Shown: piece after piece, positions 8,125-16,581 of the stretch
How positions within the stretch are numbered: the stretch's first letter is position 1
How the letters are laid out: each line of letters starts with the position of its first letter
Source: an uncultured Selenomonadales bacterium
GTDB taxonomy: Bacteria > Bacillota > Negativicutes > Selenomonadales > Selenomonadaceae
Direction of reading: 5' to 3'
Assembly: GCA_946183785.1 (NCBI GenBank)
Contig: CAMHCS010000018.1
Span: 1 to 51,848 of the forward strand
Length of the DNA stretch: 51,848 nt
Translations under genes and position numbers: made by a program
The notes under the pieces: generated by a model
Told to the model about the DNA's origin: nothing
Databases searched by the model: none
The model's input: the letters and a program-made list of their open reading frames with translations, nothing else

Positions 8125-9630
8125 GTGACGGACAATGTTTACCGCAAGATAGAGATGCTCTATCAGCGACGGAAGCAACTGAATAAGCTGGTGCGCAAGG
8201 AGCGAATGGAACGGTATTTTCGCGAGCTGGCGTGGCAGGGAAAAACGGACACTCTTCTGCGGCGCATTTTTGGCGTCATATCGGCGATGCTTTCCTATAT
8301 GGTCAGGCGCCGTCTGAATTCCTTTTATCTTTTGACGCGGTATGATTTTGTCGAAATTTTTTATTGTTACGCGGACGTCCGTCCGAAGCTGCGTCTGATC
8401 GAGCAGAACGTCGAGATGTTCTTCGGCTATCTGGAGGCTTTTCTTCGAACGACGACCTCTGAGGACGGCGAAGTTTTGGCTGCCCTCGGGGAAGGACGCG
8501 GCATGTTTTATCAAGGCGACGGTTTTTCCCTGCCCGACCGGCAGGAATACGATGAGTTTTGCGATTTACTGGAACATACGGAAGAAATCGGCGAGGAGGA
8601 CCTCGACCATCTGAATGAATTGTTGGACAGACTCGTCTCGGATATGATTTCGTATTTCCAGCGGAATGAGCTTCGTCCAGATTTTGCCCGCGCGGTAATG
8701 CTGTACTCCGGTCCCTTTGTGGAATCGGAAAAAGCTGACGAAAATTGGTGGATGGGTTTTTGGGATTATTTCTTCTTCGATTATCATTGCAAAGCGGACG
8801 ATATGCCTCCCGTGCATTATTATCTCGAACAGGAAAAGGGACGCCTTTCAACCGAGGAGCAGTATGTGCTTCGCGACCTAATGCATGCGAAGCTGAAGGT
8901 TTTTACCGTCAAATATTGGGACGATGAAATTGCCGTCTGCACCGATCTCTTCACGGGGGAGGAATTGGAGCTTCCATGTCCGGACGGGCCTTTCTCCGAT
9001 TATAAGAATATGATCTTTTTCGGCCATCTGCAGCGGCGCGGCGTCATGCTGCTCAATTACATCACCGGGCTTTCGGCGAGCAAGCGGCTGCAAAAGCGTA
9101 TACGGGATGAAATCAATCGGCAATACGAGCGCTTTAAAACATATCAAATGCCGCAGGCTACGCTGGAGGATTTCTTTGTGCGCCATGCGGCGGCGGTGCG
9201 CCACACGGTGCAGATCCTGTCAGGTTTCGCGCAGCTTCGGGTCGTTCCGGATATGGAGGGGGAGCCGGCTGCGCGAGGCGCCGTCACCGCAGCGCTGTTG
9301 GAGCCGGAGGAGACCCGATTGGAGACGGAAGCGCGAAAGCTGCAGTTCAGCGCATATTCGATCTTTTTCTCGAAGCGGCTTTACGAGGACTATGTGTCGA
9401 GAATGAAACGGCGCGGCAACACGGCGACTTTGGCTGCGGTGCTGATCCTGATCGAGGGCGTCAACGGCGTCGAATACGCAAATCTGGAGGAAATCGTTTC
9501 GGCTTTCGGCGTGACGCGGGACGACGCGCTCGAAGCGGTGAACGAAGTCGGGGCGGCTGTGAACTGCGTTGCGCTCGATCCGAGATATTTGACGGAAGAA
9601 GGATACGTGCAGCTTTTGTATATGGTGTAG
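8125..9630 (+). CDS. Conserved-looking 501-aa protein, function not recognised
   Basis: GTG start with GAGG seven bases upstream. The protein is rich in aromatic and charged residues, with no signal peptide and no long membrane segment. Residues about 205-310 contain WWMGFWDYFFFDY, LSTEEQYVLRDLMHAKLKVF and DLFTGEELELP. This order resembles a module I associate with SEC-C-type bacterial proteins, though no SEC-C zinc motif is present. Residues about 420-475 (TLAAVLILIEG, then LEEIVSAFGVTRDDALEAV) look like a small helix-turn-helix-type region. DNA binding is therefore conceivable but unproven. It is followed after 19 bases by a zinc-ribbon membrane protein, probably in one operon. Confidence 0.8.
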   Translation: MTDNVYRKIEMLYQRRKQLNKLVRKERMERYFRELAWQGKTDTLLRRIFGVISAMLSYMVRRRLNSFYLLTRYDFVEIFYCYADVRPKLRLIEQNVEMFFGYLEAFLRTTTSEDGEVLAALGEGRGMFYQGDGFSLPDRQEYDEFCDLLEHTEEIGEEDLDHLNELLDRLVSDMISYFQRNELRPDFARAVMLYSGPFVESEKADENWWMGFWDYFFFDYHCKADDMPPVHYYLEQEKGRLSTEEQYVLRDLMHAKLKVFTVKYWDDEIAVCTDLFTGEELELPCPDGPFSDYKNMIFFGHLQRRGVMLLNYITGLSASKRLQKRIRDEINRQYERFKTYQMPQATLEDFFVRHAAAVRHTVQILSGFAQLRVVPDMEGEPAARGAVTAALLEPEETRLETEARKLQFSAYSIFFSKRLYEDYVSRMKRRGNTATLAAVLILIEGVNGVEYANLEEIVSAFGVTRDDALEAVNEVGAAVNCVALDPRYLTEEGYVQLLYMV

Positions 9631-9649
9631 ATCTGGGAGGGGAAATGAT

Positions 9650-10024
9650 ATGCGATGTGAACGTTGCGGCGCCGAGCTGTCTGAAAACGGATACTGCCCG
9701 TCCTGCGGGGCAAGTGCGGAGCGGGAGCCGAATGTGCAGATTTTGAGTCCAGCGGAGCGAAACGCTTACAGGGGCGTCACTATCGACGAGGGGATACAGA
9801 GTGATCAGGACGAGGCAGGGCCGCATATTCGATTCGAACGGTCCGGCGGGGGATCTCGGGGCTTTTCGTATATGATGAGCGGCGGCTCATGGCAGGGAAA
9901 GCTGACGCTGATTCTGGGCGCGGCGGCAATCCTGCTGTTCGTGTTTTTCATCGCGCTCCCTGTGGCACTGGCGGCAATCGTGTTCAGCGTCGTGTCGTGG
10001 TTTTTGTTCCGACTGCTGCATTGA
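9650..10024 (+). CDS. Zinc-ribbon protein with a C-terminal membrane segment
   Basis: 124 residues. The first 22 residues form a zinc ribbon with two CxxC pairs (MRCERCGAELSENGYCPSCG). A polar linker of about 60 residues follows, including a glycine/serine patch, and then one long hydrophobic stretch or two closely spaced helices (about 83-122), ending in FLFRLLH. The ribosome binding site GGGAGGGG is strong. The topology suggests a cytoplasmic zinc ribbon anchored in the inner membrane. Function unknown; the operon with the preceding 501-aa gene suggests a joint role. Confidence 0.8.
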   Translation: MRCERCGAELSENGYCPSCGASAEREPNVQILSPAERNAYRGVTIDEGIQSDQDEAGPHIRFERSGGGSRGFSYMMSGGSWQGKLTLILGAAAILLFVFFIALPVALAAIVFSVVSWFLFRLLH

Positions 10025-10046
10025 AATCAAATCGTTGAGAGGATAA

Positions 10047-10092
10047 AAAGAGCCGTAAAGGCGTGGGGTTTGCGACGCTCTTACGGCTCTTT
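10047..10092. terminator. Bidirectional intrinsic terminator
   Basis: AAAGAGCCGTAA at 10047-10058 pairs perfectly with TTACGGCTCTTT at 10081-10092, with T-rich ends on both strands. It overlaps the last codons of the minus-strand pseudouridine synthase gene. Confidence 0.85.
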
Positions 10093-10971
10093 CAGTGAAA
10101 AATATTCGAGAACGCCTTCAAGATCCTTCGGCGGAGGCGCTTCTACTGTCAGCGGTTCACGCGTGACCGGGTGAACGAGGTCGAGGCGGCAGGCGTGAAG
10201 GGCCTGTCTGTCTATCAAGGCGGATTTTTCGCCGTACAGGTCGTCGCCGAGGATAGAATGGCCGACGGCGGCGAGATGGACGCGAAGCTGGTGCGTGCGG
10301 CCGGTGGCGGGGCGAAGCTCGACCAGAGAGACGTCGTCCGCCTCTTTTAGCACGCGGTAATGGGTGAGGGCGGGTTTTCCGTCCGCATGTGCCTCCTGCT
10401 CGATGAAGCTCGTCGGCTTTCGGCGGAGCGGCAGATCGATAGCGCCTTCCTTTTCGGTGAAATGTCCCTGTGTTATCGCGAGATATGTCCGATGGAAGCG
10501 CGGGCCGCCTTTGGCCGTCAAGAGCGATTGGATATGGGGCTGTTTGGCGATCAGCACGAGGCCTGTGGTGTTTCGGTCGAGTCTATGCGTCGGATGAAAG
10601 ACGCAGGGCTCTTTTTTTGTTTCGTAGTAATAGGCGACCGCGTTTGCAAGCGTGCCGTGCTGTTCTTTCGCAATCGGGTGGACGAGCATGTGGGAGGGCT
10701 TATTGACGACGAGAAGGTTTTCGTCCTCGTAGCGGACGTCCAGTGGAATATTTTGCGGCTCTACAGCGGATTCTTCCGGAATCTCGCAGCGCAGGAAATC
10801 CCCTGCGTTGAGCGTGGCGAGCGTCGCACGGAGAATCGGCTCTCCGTTGACGGAAAGCGTTCCCTGATGTTTTAGTCGTCGCCAGAGGTGTGTCGAAAGC
10901 CCCTGCCGTTTCAGGAATGAGCGCAGGGAAAAGCCGTCGAAAGCTTCGTCAATTTGATAATCGAGAATCAT
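10081..10971 (-). CDS. RluA-family RNA pseudouridine synthase
   Basis: 296 residues. An N-terminal S4-like region (SLRSFLKRQGLSTHLWRRLK, then GTLSVNGE) is followed by the catalytic domain: LLVVNKPSHMLVHP, the catalytic aspartate motif HRLDRNTTGL, then PATGRTHQLRVHLAAVGHSILGDDLYG. The family isomerises uridine in rRNA or tRNA; the exact target cannot be told from sequence alone. The start overlaps the uraA stop as ATGA, so the two genes are translationally coupled. Confidence 0.93.
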   Translation of the reverse strand: MILDYQIDEAFDGFSLRSFLKRQGLSTHLWRRLKHQGTLSVNGEPILRATLATLNAGDFLRCEIPEESAVEPQNIPLDVRYEDENLLVVNKPSHMLVHPIAKEQHGTLANAVAYYYETKKEPCVFHPTHRLDRNTTGLVLIAKQPHIQSLLTAKGGPRFHRTYLAITQGHFTEKEGAIDLPLRRKPTSFIEQEAHADGKPALTHYRVLKEADDVSLVELRPATGRTHQLRVHLAAVGHSILGDDLYGEKSALIDRQALHACRLDLVHPVTREPLTVEAPPPKDLEGVLEYFSLKEP

Positions 10972-12218
10972 TCGGCGTCCTCGTTGCGAACTCCGGCAAT
11001 CAGGCGGAACGCGAGGTTCAGCAAGATAGCGATGACGGTGGCGAGCGCCATGCCGCGAAGCGCGACGCCGGCGACGGTAATGCTCGCGCCGGAGACGCCG
11101 ACGCCGAGAACGATAGCTGTCAATATCAGATTCGTCGGGCGGTTGTAATCAACCTTTTGCTCAACGAAGATGCGGATGCCCGATGCGGCGATGACGCCGA
11201 AGAGCAAGAGCGACACGCCGCCCATGACCGGAGTCGGTATACTTTGGATTGCGGCGGCGAGCTTTCCGAAACAGGAGAGGAGAATCGCGCAGATAGCCGC
11301 GCCGCCAATGACCCATGTGCTGAACACTTTAGTGATAGCGAGCACGCCGATATTTTCCCCATAGGTCGTGTTCGGCGTGGAGCCGAAAAAGCCGGACAAG
11401 ATGGTCGACAGGCCGTTTCCGAGCAGAGAACGGTCGAGGCCCGGATCCTGCGTCAGGTCGTGGCCGACAATGTTGCCGGTGACGATCAGATGGCCGACGT
11501 GTTCGACAATGACCACAAGCGCGGCGGGTACGATGATCAGAATCGCGTTGAGATTGAATTCCGGCGTGTAAAAGGTCGGCAGCGCGAACCAAGGGGCGGC
11601 GGCAATCGGCGTCCAGTCCACGAGCCCCGCGAACGCGGCGATGATATAGCCGCCGACAACGCCGATGAGAATCGGCAAAATGGCGAGCAGCCCGCTGAAA
11701 GCCACCGAGGAAAAGACTGTAATGGCAAGCGTCAGAATGGAAACCAGTATAGCGGTGGAATCCGGCTTTTCTGCCGTCAGGCCAGCCATGCCCGCGGCTG
11801 TCGGCATCAGTTCCAGTCCGATGACGGCGACGATGGCGCCCATGGCGGCGGGCGGGAAAATATAGTCGATCCATTTCGTGCCGACGACCTTGACGATCAT
11901 GCCCACGAGGCAAAAAATCATGCCGACGACGATAAAACCGCCCAGCGCCGCCTCATAGCTGTATTTCGACAATACGAGAAAAACGGGGGAGAGGAACGCG
12001 AAACTCGAGCCGAGGTAGGCGGGAATCTTCCCCTTGCAAAGCACGAGGTAAATCAACGTGCCGATACCGTTGAAAAGCAGCACCGTTGCCGGATTGACCT
12101 TGAACAGGATCGGGACGAGCACGGTGGAGCCGAACATCGCGAAAAGATGCTGGAGGCTCAGAGGAATCGTTTGCCCGATGGGCAGCCGCGCTTCAGGCGG
12201 AATGGATTTTTCACGCAT
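10968..12218 (-). CDS. uraA: Uracil/xanthine permease (NCS2 family), probable uracil:H+ symporter
   Basis: 416 residues, with about fourteen hydrophobic segments typical of nucleobase symporters. Signature stretches are QHLFAMFGSTVLVPIL near the N-terminus, LPILIGVVGGYIIA, the transport motif region VVIVEHVGHL, and GFFGSTPNTTYGENIG, which match the UraA/PyrP branch more than purine carriers. It imports uracil across the inner membrane using the proton gradient. It has its own promoter and is co-transcribed with the pseudouridine synthase gene; no PyrR or riboswitch structure is visible in the short leader. Confidence 0.92.
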   Translation of the reverse strand: MREKSIPPEARLPIGQTIPLSLQHLFAMFGSTVLVPILFKVNPATVLLFNGIGTLIYLVLCKGKIPAYLGSSFAFLSPVFLVLSKYSYEAALGGFIVVGMIFCLVGMIVKVVGTKWIDYIFPPAAMGAIVAVIGLELMPTAAGMAGLTAEKPDSTAILVSILTLAITVFSSVAFSGLLAILPILIGVVGGYIIAAFAGLVDWTPIAAAPWFALPTFYTPEFNLNAILIIVPAALVVIVEHVGHLIVTGNIVGHDLTQDPGLDRSLLGNGLSTILSGFFGSTPNTTYGENIGVLAITKVFSTWVIGGAAICAILLSCFGKLAAAIQSIPTPVMGGVSLLLFGVIAASGIRIFVEQKVDYNRPTNLILTAIVLGVGVSGASITVAGVALRGMALATVIAILLNLAFRLIAGVRNEDAE

Positions 12219-12259
12219 GAGGAAAATACTCCTTTCAATCTATGATTCCATACCTTTTC

Positions 12260-12288
12260 ATTTTAGCGAAACGTCGTCCCGCTTGCAA
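12260..12288 (-). promoter_or_regulatory. Promoter of uraA
   Basis: On the minus strand TTGCAA and TAAAAT are separated by 17 bases, about 40 bases before the start codon. Confidence 0.65.
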
Positions 12289-12310
12289 CAAAAATGAAAA
12301 GATGCAGTCC

Positions 12311-12339
12311 TTGCGTTGCGGAGAAAAAAGTAATAATAT
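12311..12339 (+). promoter_or_regulatory. Possible promoter of the PRC-barrel gene
   Basis: TTGCGT at 12311-12316 and TAATAT at 12334-12339 are separated by 17 bases. The whole -10 area is AT-rich, so other hexamers are possible. Confidence 0.5.
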
Positions 12340-12375
12340 ATTACATTATATATGAAATTTGGGAGGATCGAATCC

Positions 12376-13731
12376 ATGACGAAAAAGAGCGTGGAGATAT
12401 TGGGGCTTCCTGTCATCAGTATTACAGAAGGGCGCGAACTTGGTATCAGCAAGACGCTCGTCATCGACGCGAAAAGGGGCGTGGTGGCTGCCATTACCAT
12501 TGAGGATGAGGATTGGTATCGAGGCGTGAAGCTGCTGCCGTATACGTCGGTTATCGCCATTGGGCATGACGCCGTCACGGTCACGAGCAGCGAGAGTATC
12601 CTGACGCTTGATGAAGCCAGCGATTTTGAAGCTATGCTCGACGCGAACGTCCGTATCATAGGGACGAAGGCCATTACAAAGACCGGCACGATCAACGGCA
12701 AGGTCAATGAAATATACATCGACAGGGACGGATGCGTGGAAAAGGTTCGGATCGTTAAGTCAGACGGCAGCGAATACGAGATGTCGTCCGACGAGATCTC
12801 GATTTTCGGAAAGCAGGTAACCGTCATCGGCGAGCCGGGAGACGGCGAGGAAAGAAAATATATTGTCGAGGAGTACAATGTCGGCCATTCGCACGCGCCG
12901 GAGACGGAGACGGTTATAGCCCCCGAATCGGAACCGGCCGCAGCAGCAGAGCCGGAACCTGAACCGGAGCCCGTTCTTGAACCTGAACCGGATCCGGTAA
13001 TAGAGCCTGAGCCTGAGCCGGTCGCAGCGGCAGAGCCGGAACATGAGCCCGCTCCCGAACCTGGACCGGAGCCGGTGACTGAGCCGGAGCCTGAAGTGGT
13101 TGCGGCATCGGAGCCGAAACCTACCCCTGAACCGGTCCCGGAGCTGGTAATAGAGCCGGAACCGATTGCAGAAGCGGCGCCGGAACCTGAACCTGCCTCC
13201 GAACCTGAACCGGAGACGGTGATAGAGCCGGAGTTTGAATCGGTCGCCGCGCAGGAACCGGAACCTGAGCCTGAGCCAAAACCCGCCTCCGAACCGGAGC
13301 CGGAGCCTGAACCGATAGCCGAACCTGAACCGGAGGAGCAGCTCGTGCTGGAGATGGAAACAGAACCTGAACCTGAACCTGAACCTGAACCAGCTCCTGA
13401 GCCGAAAAAGAAGACTGCGGCGAAGCCGAAGAAAGCTGCTGCTACAAAGACGAGAACGAAATCCGCGTCTGCGACAAAAACGAGGCGGACGACTTCGACG
13501 AGGACGAAAAAATCGGCGGAGCCGGCAGACGAGCCGGAAAAACAGGAATCTTCCGAGAGGACGACGATGGATCGTCATCGTCGGTTCCTCGTCGGCAGGA
13601 AAGCGAGCCGCGATATTGTGGCCGCCGGCAGCGCGATTATCGTTCGCGCAGGGGACGAGATTACCGAGGAAGTTTTGCAAAAAGCGCAGCTAGCCGGAAA
13701 ACTCATTGAGCTTTCGATGAACATACAATGA
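12376..13731 (+). CDS. PRC-barrel protein with long Pro-Glu stretch and Lys-rich linker
   Basis: 451 residues from the ATG at 12376, chosen because GGGAGG is nine bases upstream; an ATG at 12352 in frame lacks a site. Residues 1-155 look like two successive PRC-barrel-like units ([18 protein letters not shown], and [20 protein letters not shown]). From about 177 to 340 the chain is an irregular repeat of Glu-Pro dipeptides with short hydrophobic breaks ([11 protein letters not shown] type). It then switches to a Lys/Thr/Arg/Ala stretch resembling histone tails (about 345-385) and ends in a compact domain ([13 protein letters not shown], then [18 protein letters not shown]). The middle is surely disordered and strongly charged. 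Function unknown; there is no signal peptide. Confidence 0.82.
   Translation: MTKKSVEILGLPVISITEGRELGISKTLVIDAKRGVVAAITIEDEDWYRGVKLLPYTSVIAIGHDAVTVTSSESILTLDEASDFEAMLDANVRIIGTKAITKTGTINGKVNEIYIDRDGCVEKVRIVKSDGSEYEMSSDEISIFGKQVTVIGEPGDGEERKYIVEEYNVGHSHAPETETVIAPESEPAAAAEPEPEPEPVLEPEPDPVIEPEPEPVAAAEPEHEPAPEPGPEPVTEPEPEVVAASEPKPTPEPVPELVIEPEPIAEAAPEPEPASEPEPETVIEPEFESVAAQEPEPEPEPKPASEPEPEPEPIAEPEPEEQLVLEMETEPEPEPEPEPAPEPKKKTAAKPKKAAATKTRTKSASATKTRRTTSTRTKKSAEPADEPEKQESSERTTMDRHRRFLVGRKASRDIVAAGSAIIVRAGDEITEEVLQKAQLAGKLIELSMNIQ
12934..13405 (+). repeat. In-gene Glu-Pro codon repeat
   Basis: Imperfect GAACCT/GAGCCG-type hexamers repeated dozens of times encode the Glu-Pro stretch of the PRC-barrel protein. 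The copies differ in synonymous bases, so the array is old rather than freshly expanded, apart from a run of identical GAACCT units near 13363-13388. Confidence 0.85.
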
Positions 13732-13741
13732 TATATTGTGG

Positions 13742-13777
13742 AAAAAGCGCTGTTCATTGTGCGGACGGCGCTTTTTT
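13742..13777 (+). terminator. Intrinsic terminator after the PRC-barrel gene
   Basis: AAAAAGCGC at 13742-13750 pairs with GCGCTTTTTT at 13768-13777; the second arm supplies the T tract. Confidence 0.82.
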
Positions 13778-13878
13778 CTATGTGCGCGCTTGGCAAAGGG
13801 CGAAGAAAGTGGTAAACTTCTTTTGCATTATTATACGGTTTGAAGATTTATGTGATTACTATGGAGGCCCTAAGGAGA

Positions 13879-15570
13879 ATGGAAAACAATGGCGCAAAAA
13901 ACGCCGCCCTTCGTATATGGAATGCGATTGAAGAAACTTTCGTGGAGCATACGGGGTTCCTTTTTTTGTTATTTTTCCTGAACTATTTTACGATGGCGTG
14001 GTCGCTGCTCCTGATACGGGACGAGTGGCTGGCGCTGGAATACGGCTGCGTGCTTTTTCTCGCGACCTTGCTTTTGACGGCGCTGCTTCGGCGCTTCTTG
14101 CGGCCAAACTGGCTGACGTGGACCAAGCGCCTCTTGATTTTCGTGTCCTTCCTGCCGTTCCCGGTGGAAGTGTTCGTGATGTACACATACAAGGCGCTGA
14201 TCGGCGCGGGTATCATCAATTCCATTTTGGAGACGAACCAAAAGGAAGCCGTTGAGTTTTTGCAGATGTATGTGACATGGCGGGAGGTAGCCGCGGTTGC
14301 CGGCGTTTGCGCCGTCGTATTTTTGTTGTGGCGCGTCCTCCGACACGTCGAGATCCCGGAGGGCCGGAAAAGGCTCTTTTGCCGGGGCGCGGCCGCAGCG
14401 GGGGCGGTTTCGCTTGGTCTGATTTGCGCGACCTTCGCTTCGTTTTTCGCGAATCCGCTGCTGCCAATCGTCCGCGTCGTCAGCGCGACGTCCCTGGCCG
14501 TCGAAAACGCGATTGCCTATCACCGCCTGGCAGACGCCATCGACACGAAAATCGAGCTGACGGAAAACAACAGTGAAATCAAGAACATCGTGTTCATTCT
14601 CGGCGAATCGACGAACCGGAATCACATGCACCTGTACGGCTATTATCTGCCGAACACGCCGCACCTTGACGAGCTGCAGGCGAAAGGCGAGATTGTCGTT
14701 TACAGCGACGTCATCAGCCCGCACTCGACGACGGTGGAGGTGCTGAGCGAGCTCTTCACGTTTTGCGACTACGAGTCGGAAAAGCCATGGTACGAGTACC
14801 ACAACCTGATCGACGTGATGAATGCCGCCGGGTATCGGACCCATTGGCTGTCCAATCAGGAAAGCTCCGGCATGTGGGGCAACGTCGCCCAACTTTACGC
14901 CAACCACAGCACCATGCACAAATTCACGCGGCTCAGGGATTCGTTGGAGGACTCCGGGATCCTGGACGGGGAGCTGTTCCCGATTCTTGACGAGGCGCTT
15001 CGTGACGCGTCGCCGGATCGGAATTTCTATGTGCTGCACCTGATGGGCGGACATGGGCTGTACTACAACCGTTACCCATACGCATTTAACAAGTTCAAGG
15101 CTGAGGATATCCGGCTCCAGATTGGTGAGCGGTTCCGGGAAATCGTAGCTCAGTACGACAACGCGCTCTATTACAACGACTATGTCGTCGACGAGATCAT
15201 CAACCGGTTCCGCGATAAGGAAGCGCTGGTGATCTATGTTCCGGATCACGGCGAGGCTGTCTACGATGAGGGTGGCAGCATTGCCGGTCACCTCGAGGAA
15301 AATCCTGACCGCCACATGATTGAGATTCCCGTCATTTTCTGGGCGTCAAAGAAGTTCCGCGACAAGTACCCGGAGAAATGGGAGGCCATCGAGGACGCCG
15401 CCGACCGACCGTACCGGACGGACGACATGATCCATACGATTATGGAAATCGTCGATATCAGGACCGAAGAATGGAATCCGGTCAAGAGCGTTATAAACGA
15501 CGATTTCGACGCGTCGAGACCACGTTTCTTTGGTGATGAGAATTATGACACGCAGATTCGGGGGAAATGA
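13879..15570 (+). CDS. EptA/sulfatase-family phosphoethanolamine transferase
   Basis: About 563 residues. The start is uncertain: ATG 13879 has GGAGG eleven bases upstream; ATG 13861 or TTG 13840 would add up to 13 residues without a good site. Five membrane helices occupy about residues 25-195. The periplasmic sulfatase-fold domain follows, with the nucleophile motif GESTNRNHMHLYGY (T245), LHLMGGHGLYYNRYP and the metal-binding VPDHGE. These motifs match lipid A, heptose or glucan phosphoethanolamine transferases, which move phosphoethanolamine from phosphatidylethanolamine to envelope glycolipids. This fits a diderm host. The acceptor is not predictable. It converges with the TtcA-like gene only four bases away. 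Confidence 0.88.
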   Translation: MENNGAKNAALRIWNAIEETFVEHTGFLFLLFFLNYFTMAWSLLLIRDEWLALEYGCVLFLATLLLTALLRRFLRPNWLTWTKRLLIFVSFLPFPVEVFVMYTYKALIGAGIINSILETNQKEAVEFLQMYVTWREVAAVAGVCAVVFLLWRVLRHVEIPEGRKRLFCRGAAAAGAVSLGLICATFASFFANPLLPIVRVVSATSLAVENAIAYHRLADAIDTKIELTENNSEIKNIVFILGESTNRNHMHLYGYYLPNTPHLDELQAKGEIVVYSDVISPHSTTVEVLSELFTFCDYESEKPWYEYHNLIDVMNAAGYRTHWLSNQESSGMWGNVAQLYANHSTMHKFTRLRDSLEDSGILDGELFPILDEALRDASPDRNFYVLHLMGGHGLYYNRYPYAFNKFKAEDIRLQIGERFREIVAQYDNALYYNDYVVDEIINRFRDKEALVIYVPDHGEAVYDEGGSIAGHLEENPDRHMIEIPVIFWASKKFRDKYPEKWEAIEDAADRPYRTDDMIHTIMEIVDIRTEEWNPVKSVINDDFDASRPRFFGDENYDTQIRGK

Positions 15571-15573
15571 CTG

Positions 15574-16371
15574 TTATTCGCGCATGAACCGCTCGTAACT
15601 CTCGCGCATTTCCTGCCGGCTCTTGGCGGCAGGCCACAGACGGCTCATTTCGTTTGTACTGTTTTCGCCGCTCTTTCGCATGGCGGCGGCCAAATGGTCG
15701 TAAATCAGCGGATCCTGCCCGGTCAGGTCGGCGATGAACTTTTTGACCGTTTCCCGTTTCGTCTTGCCGTCGATAGGGCAGGGAGACTTGACCGGCTGCA
15801 TTCCATGATACTGGATTGCCTCGATGATTTCTTGTTCCCGCAGATAGATGAGGGGGCGGATCACGGTCAGATCGCTGCGGTCGAGATATGTTTTCGGCTG
15901 AAAGGTGCCGATCTGTCCCGAGTACAGGAGATTCAACAGCAGCGTTTCCACGGCGTCGTCATTGTGGTGTGCATAAGCCACCTTGTTGCAGCCGTGTTCG
16001 TTTGCGTAGCGGTTGATTGCCCCGCGTCGGAAAAAGGCGCAGGTGAAGCAGGGCGCGTTTTTCGGTTCGCTCTTGATGACTCCGGCAATGTCCACCTCAT
16101 GGATTTCATGAGGGATTTCCAGCGACGCGCAAAAGCGGCTGAGGCCTTCCGTATCGAAGGCGGCGTCAAACATTGGATTGACAGTCAGCGCGCGCAGGGA
16201 AAATTTGTTTTTCGTCCTCTCACGGAACATCGCGAGGGCGTATGTCAAAAGCAGGCTGTCCTTGCCGCCGGAAAGTCCGATCAAGATATTGTCGCCGCGC
16301 TCGATCATCTCGAACTCGACGATGGCGCGCATGATTTTGCTGAAATAAGCCTGTGGGAGACGGAATTTCAT
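15574..16371 (-). CDS. TtcA-like tRNA thiolation PP-loop protein
   Basis: 265 residues from the ATG at 16371, with AAGGA about ten bases upstream; a GTG nine bases earlier is too close to that site. The PP-loop SGGKDS near residue 35 marks ATP pyrophosphatase chemistry. CFTCAFFRRGAINRYA, AHHNDDAVETLLLNLLYSG and IRPLIYLREQEIIEAI follow TtcA, which makes 2-thiocytidine in tRNA using an iron-sulfur cluster bound by a CxxC pair plus a third cysteine. Here CFTC and a later C in SPCPIDGK supply these. Substrate assignment is by family resemblance only. Confidence 0.88.
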   Translation of the reverse strand: MKFRLPQAYFSKIMRAIVEFEMIERGDNILIGLSGGKDSLLLTYALAMFRERTKNKFSLRALTVNPMFDAAFDTEGLSRFCASLEIPHEIHEVDIAGVIKSEPKNAPCFTCAFFRRGAINRYANEHGCNKVAYAHHNDDAVETLLLNLLYSGQIGTFQPKTYLDRSDLTVIRPLIYLREQEIIEAIQYHGMQPVKSPCPIDGKTKRETVKKFIADLTGQDPLIYDHLAAAMRKSGENSTNEMSRLWPAAKSRQEMRESYERFMRE

Positions 16372-16470
16372 AAACGACACTTCCTTTGCTGCTTTTATTA
16401 TATCGCATACGACAAAAAAGCGGAAAAGAAAGTTAATTGTTAAGTTTCAGGGCATATATTGACTTATTCG

Positions 16471-16498
16471 TTGCTTCCTGAAAAAGTTATGTTATAAT
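16471..16498 (+). promoter_or_regulatory. Promoter of the cobalamin operon
   Basis: TTGCTT at 16471-16476 and TATAAT at 16493-16498 are separated by 16 bases. The leader to cbiD is about 75 bases, too short for a cobalamin riboswitch, and no B12-box motif is visible in it. Confidence 0.65.
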
Positions 16499-16581
16499 AG
16501 TGAAGTGTGAAAAAGTGAATCGACGCATAAGAAATGATATAAATTTTTCGGTTTGATGTTCGATATTGAGGAAGGGTTGCG

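Noticed and set aside
10890..12245. Plus-strand 451-residue frame opposite uraA
   Set aside because: Asp/Arg/Gly-rich composition typical of antisense of membrane-protein codons; uraA is unmistakable.
12934..13405. CRISPR-like or tandem DNA repeat
   Set aside because: Periodicity is six bases and in frame with Glu-Pro codons; there are no spacers, and it lies inside a coding sequence.
12760..13680. Minus-strand 306-residue frame rich in Arg, Phe and Leu
   Set aside because: It is the antisense shadow of the Glu-Pro repeats (GGTTC/CGGCTC periodicity) and has no ribosome binding site.
16500..16581. Cobalamin riboswitch in front of cbiD
   Set aside because: Looked for the B12 box and GCCACTG motif; neither is present and the leader is too short.
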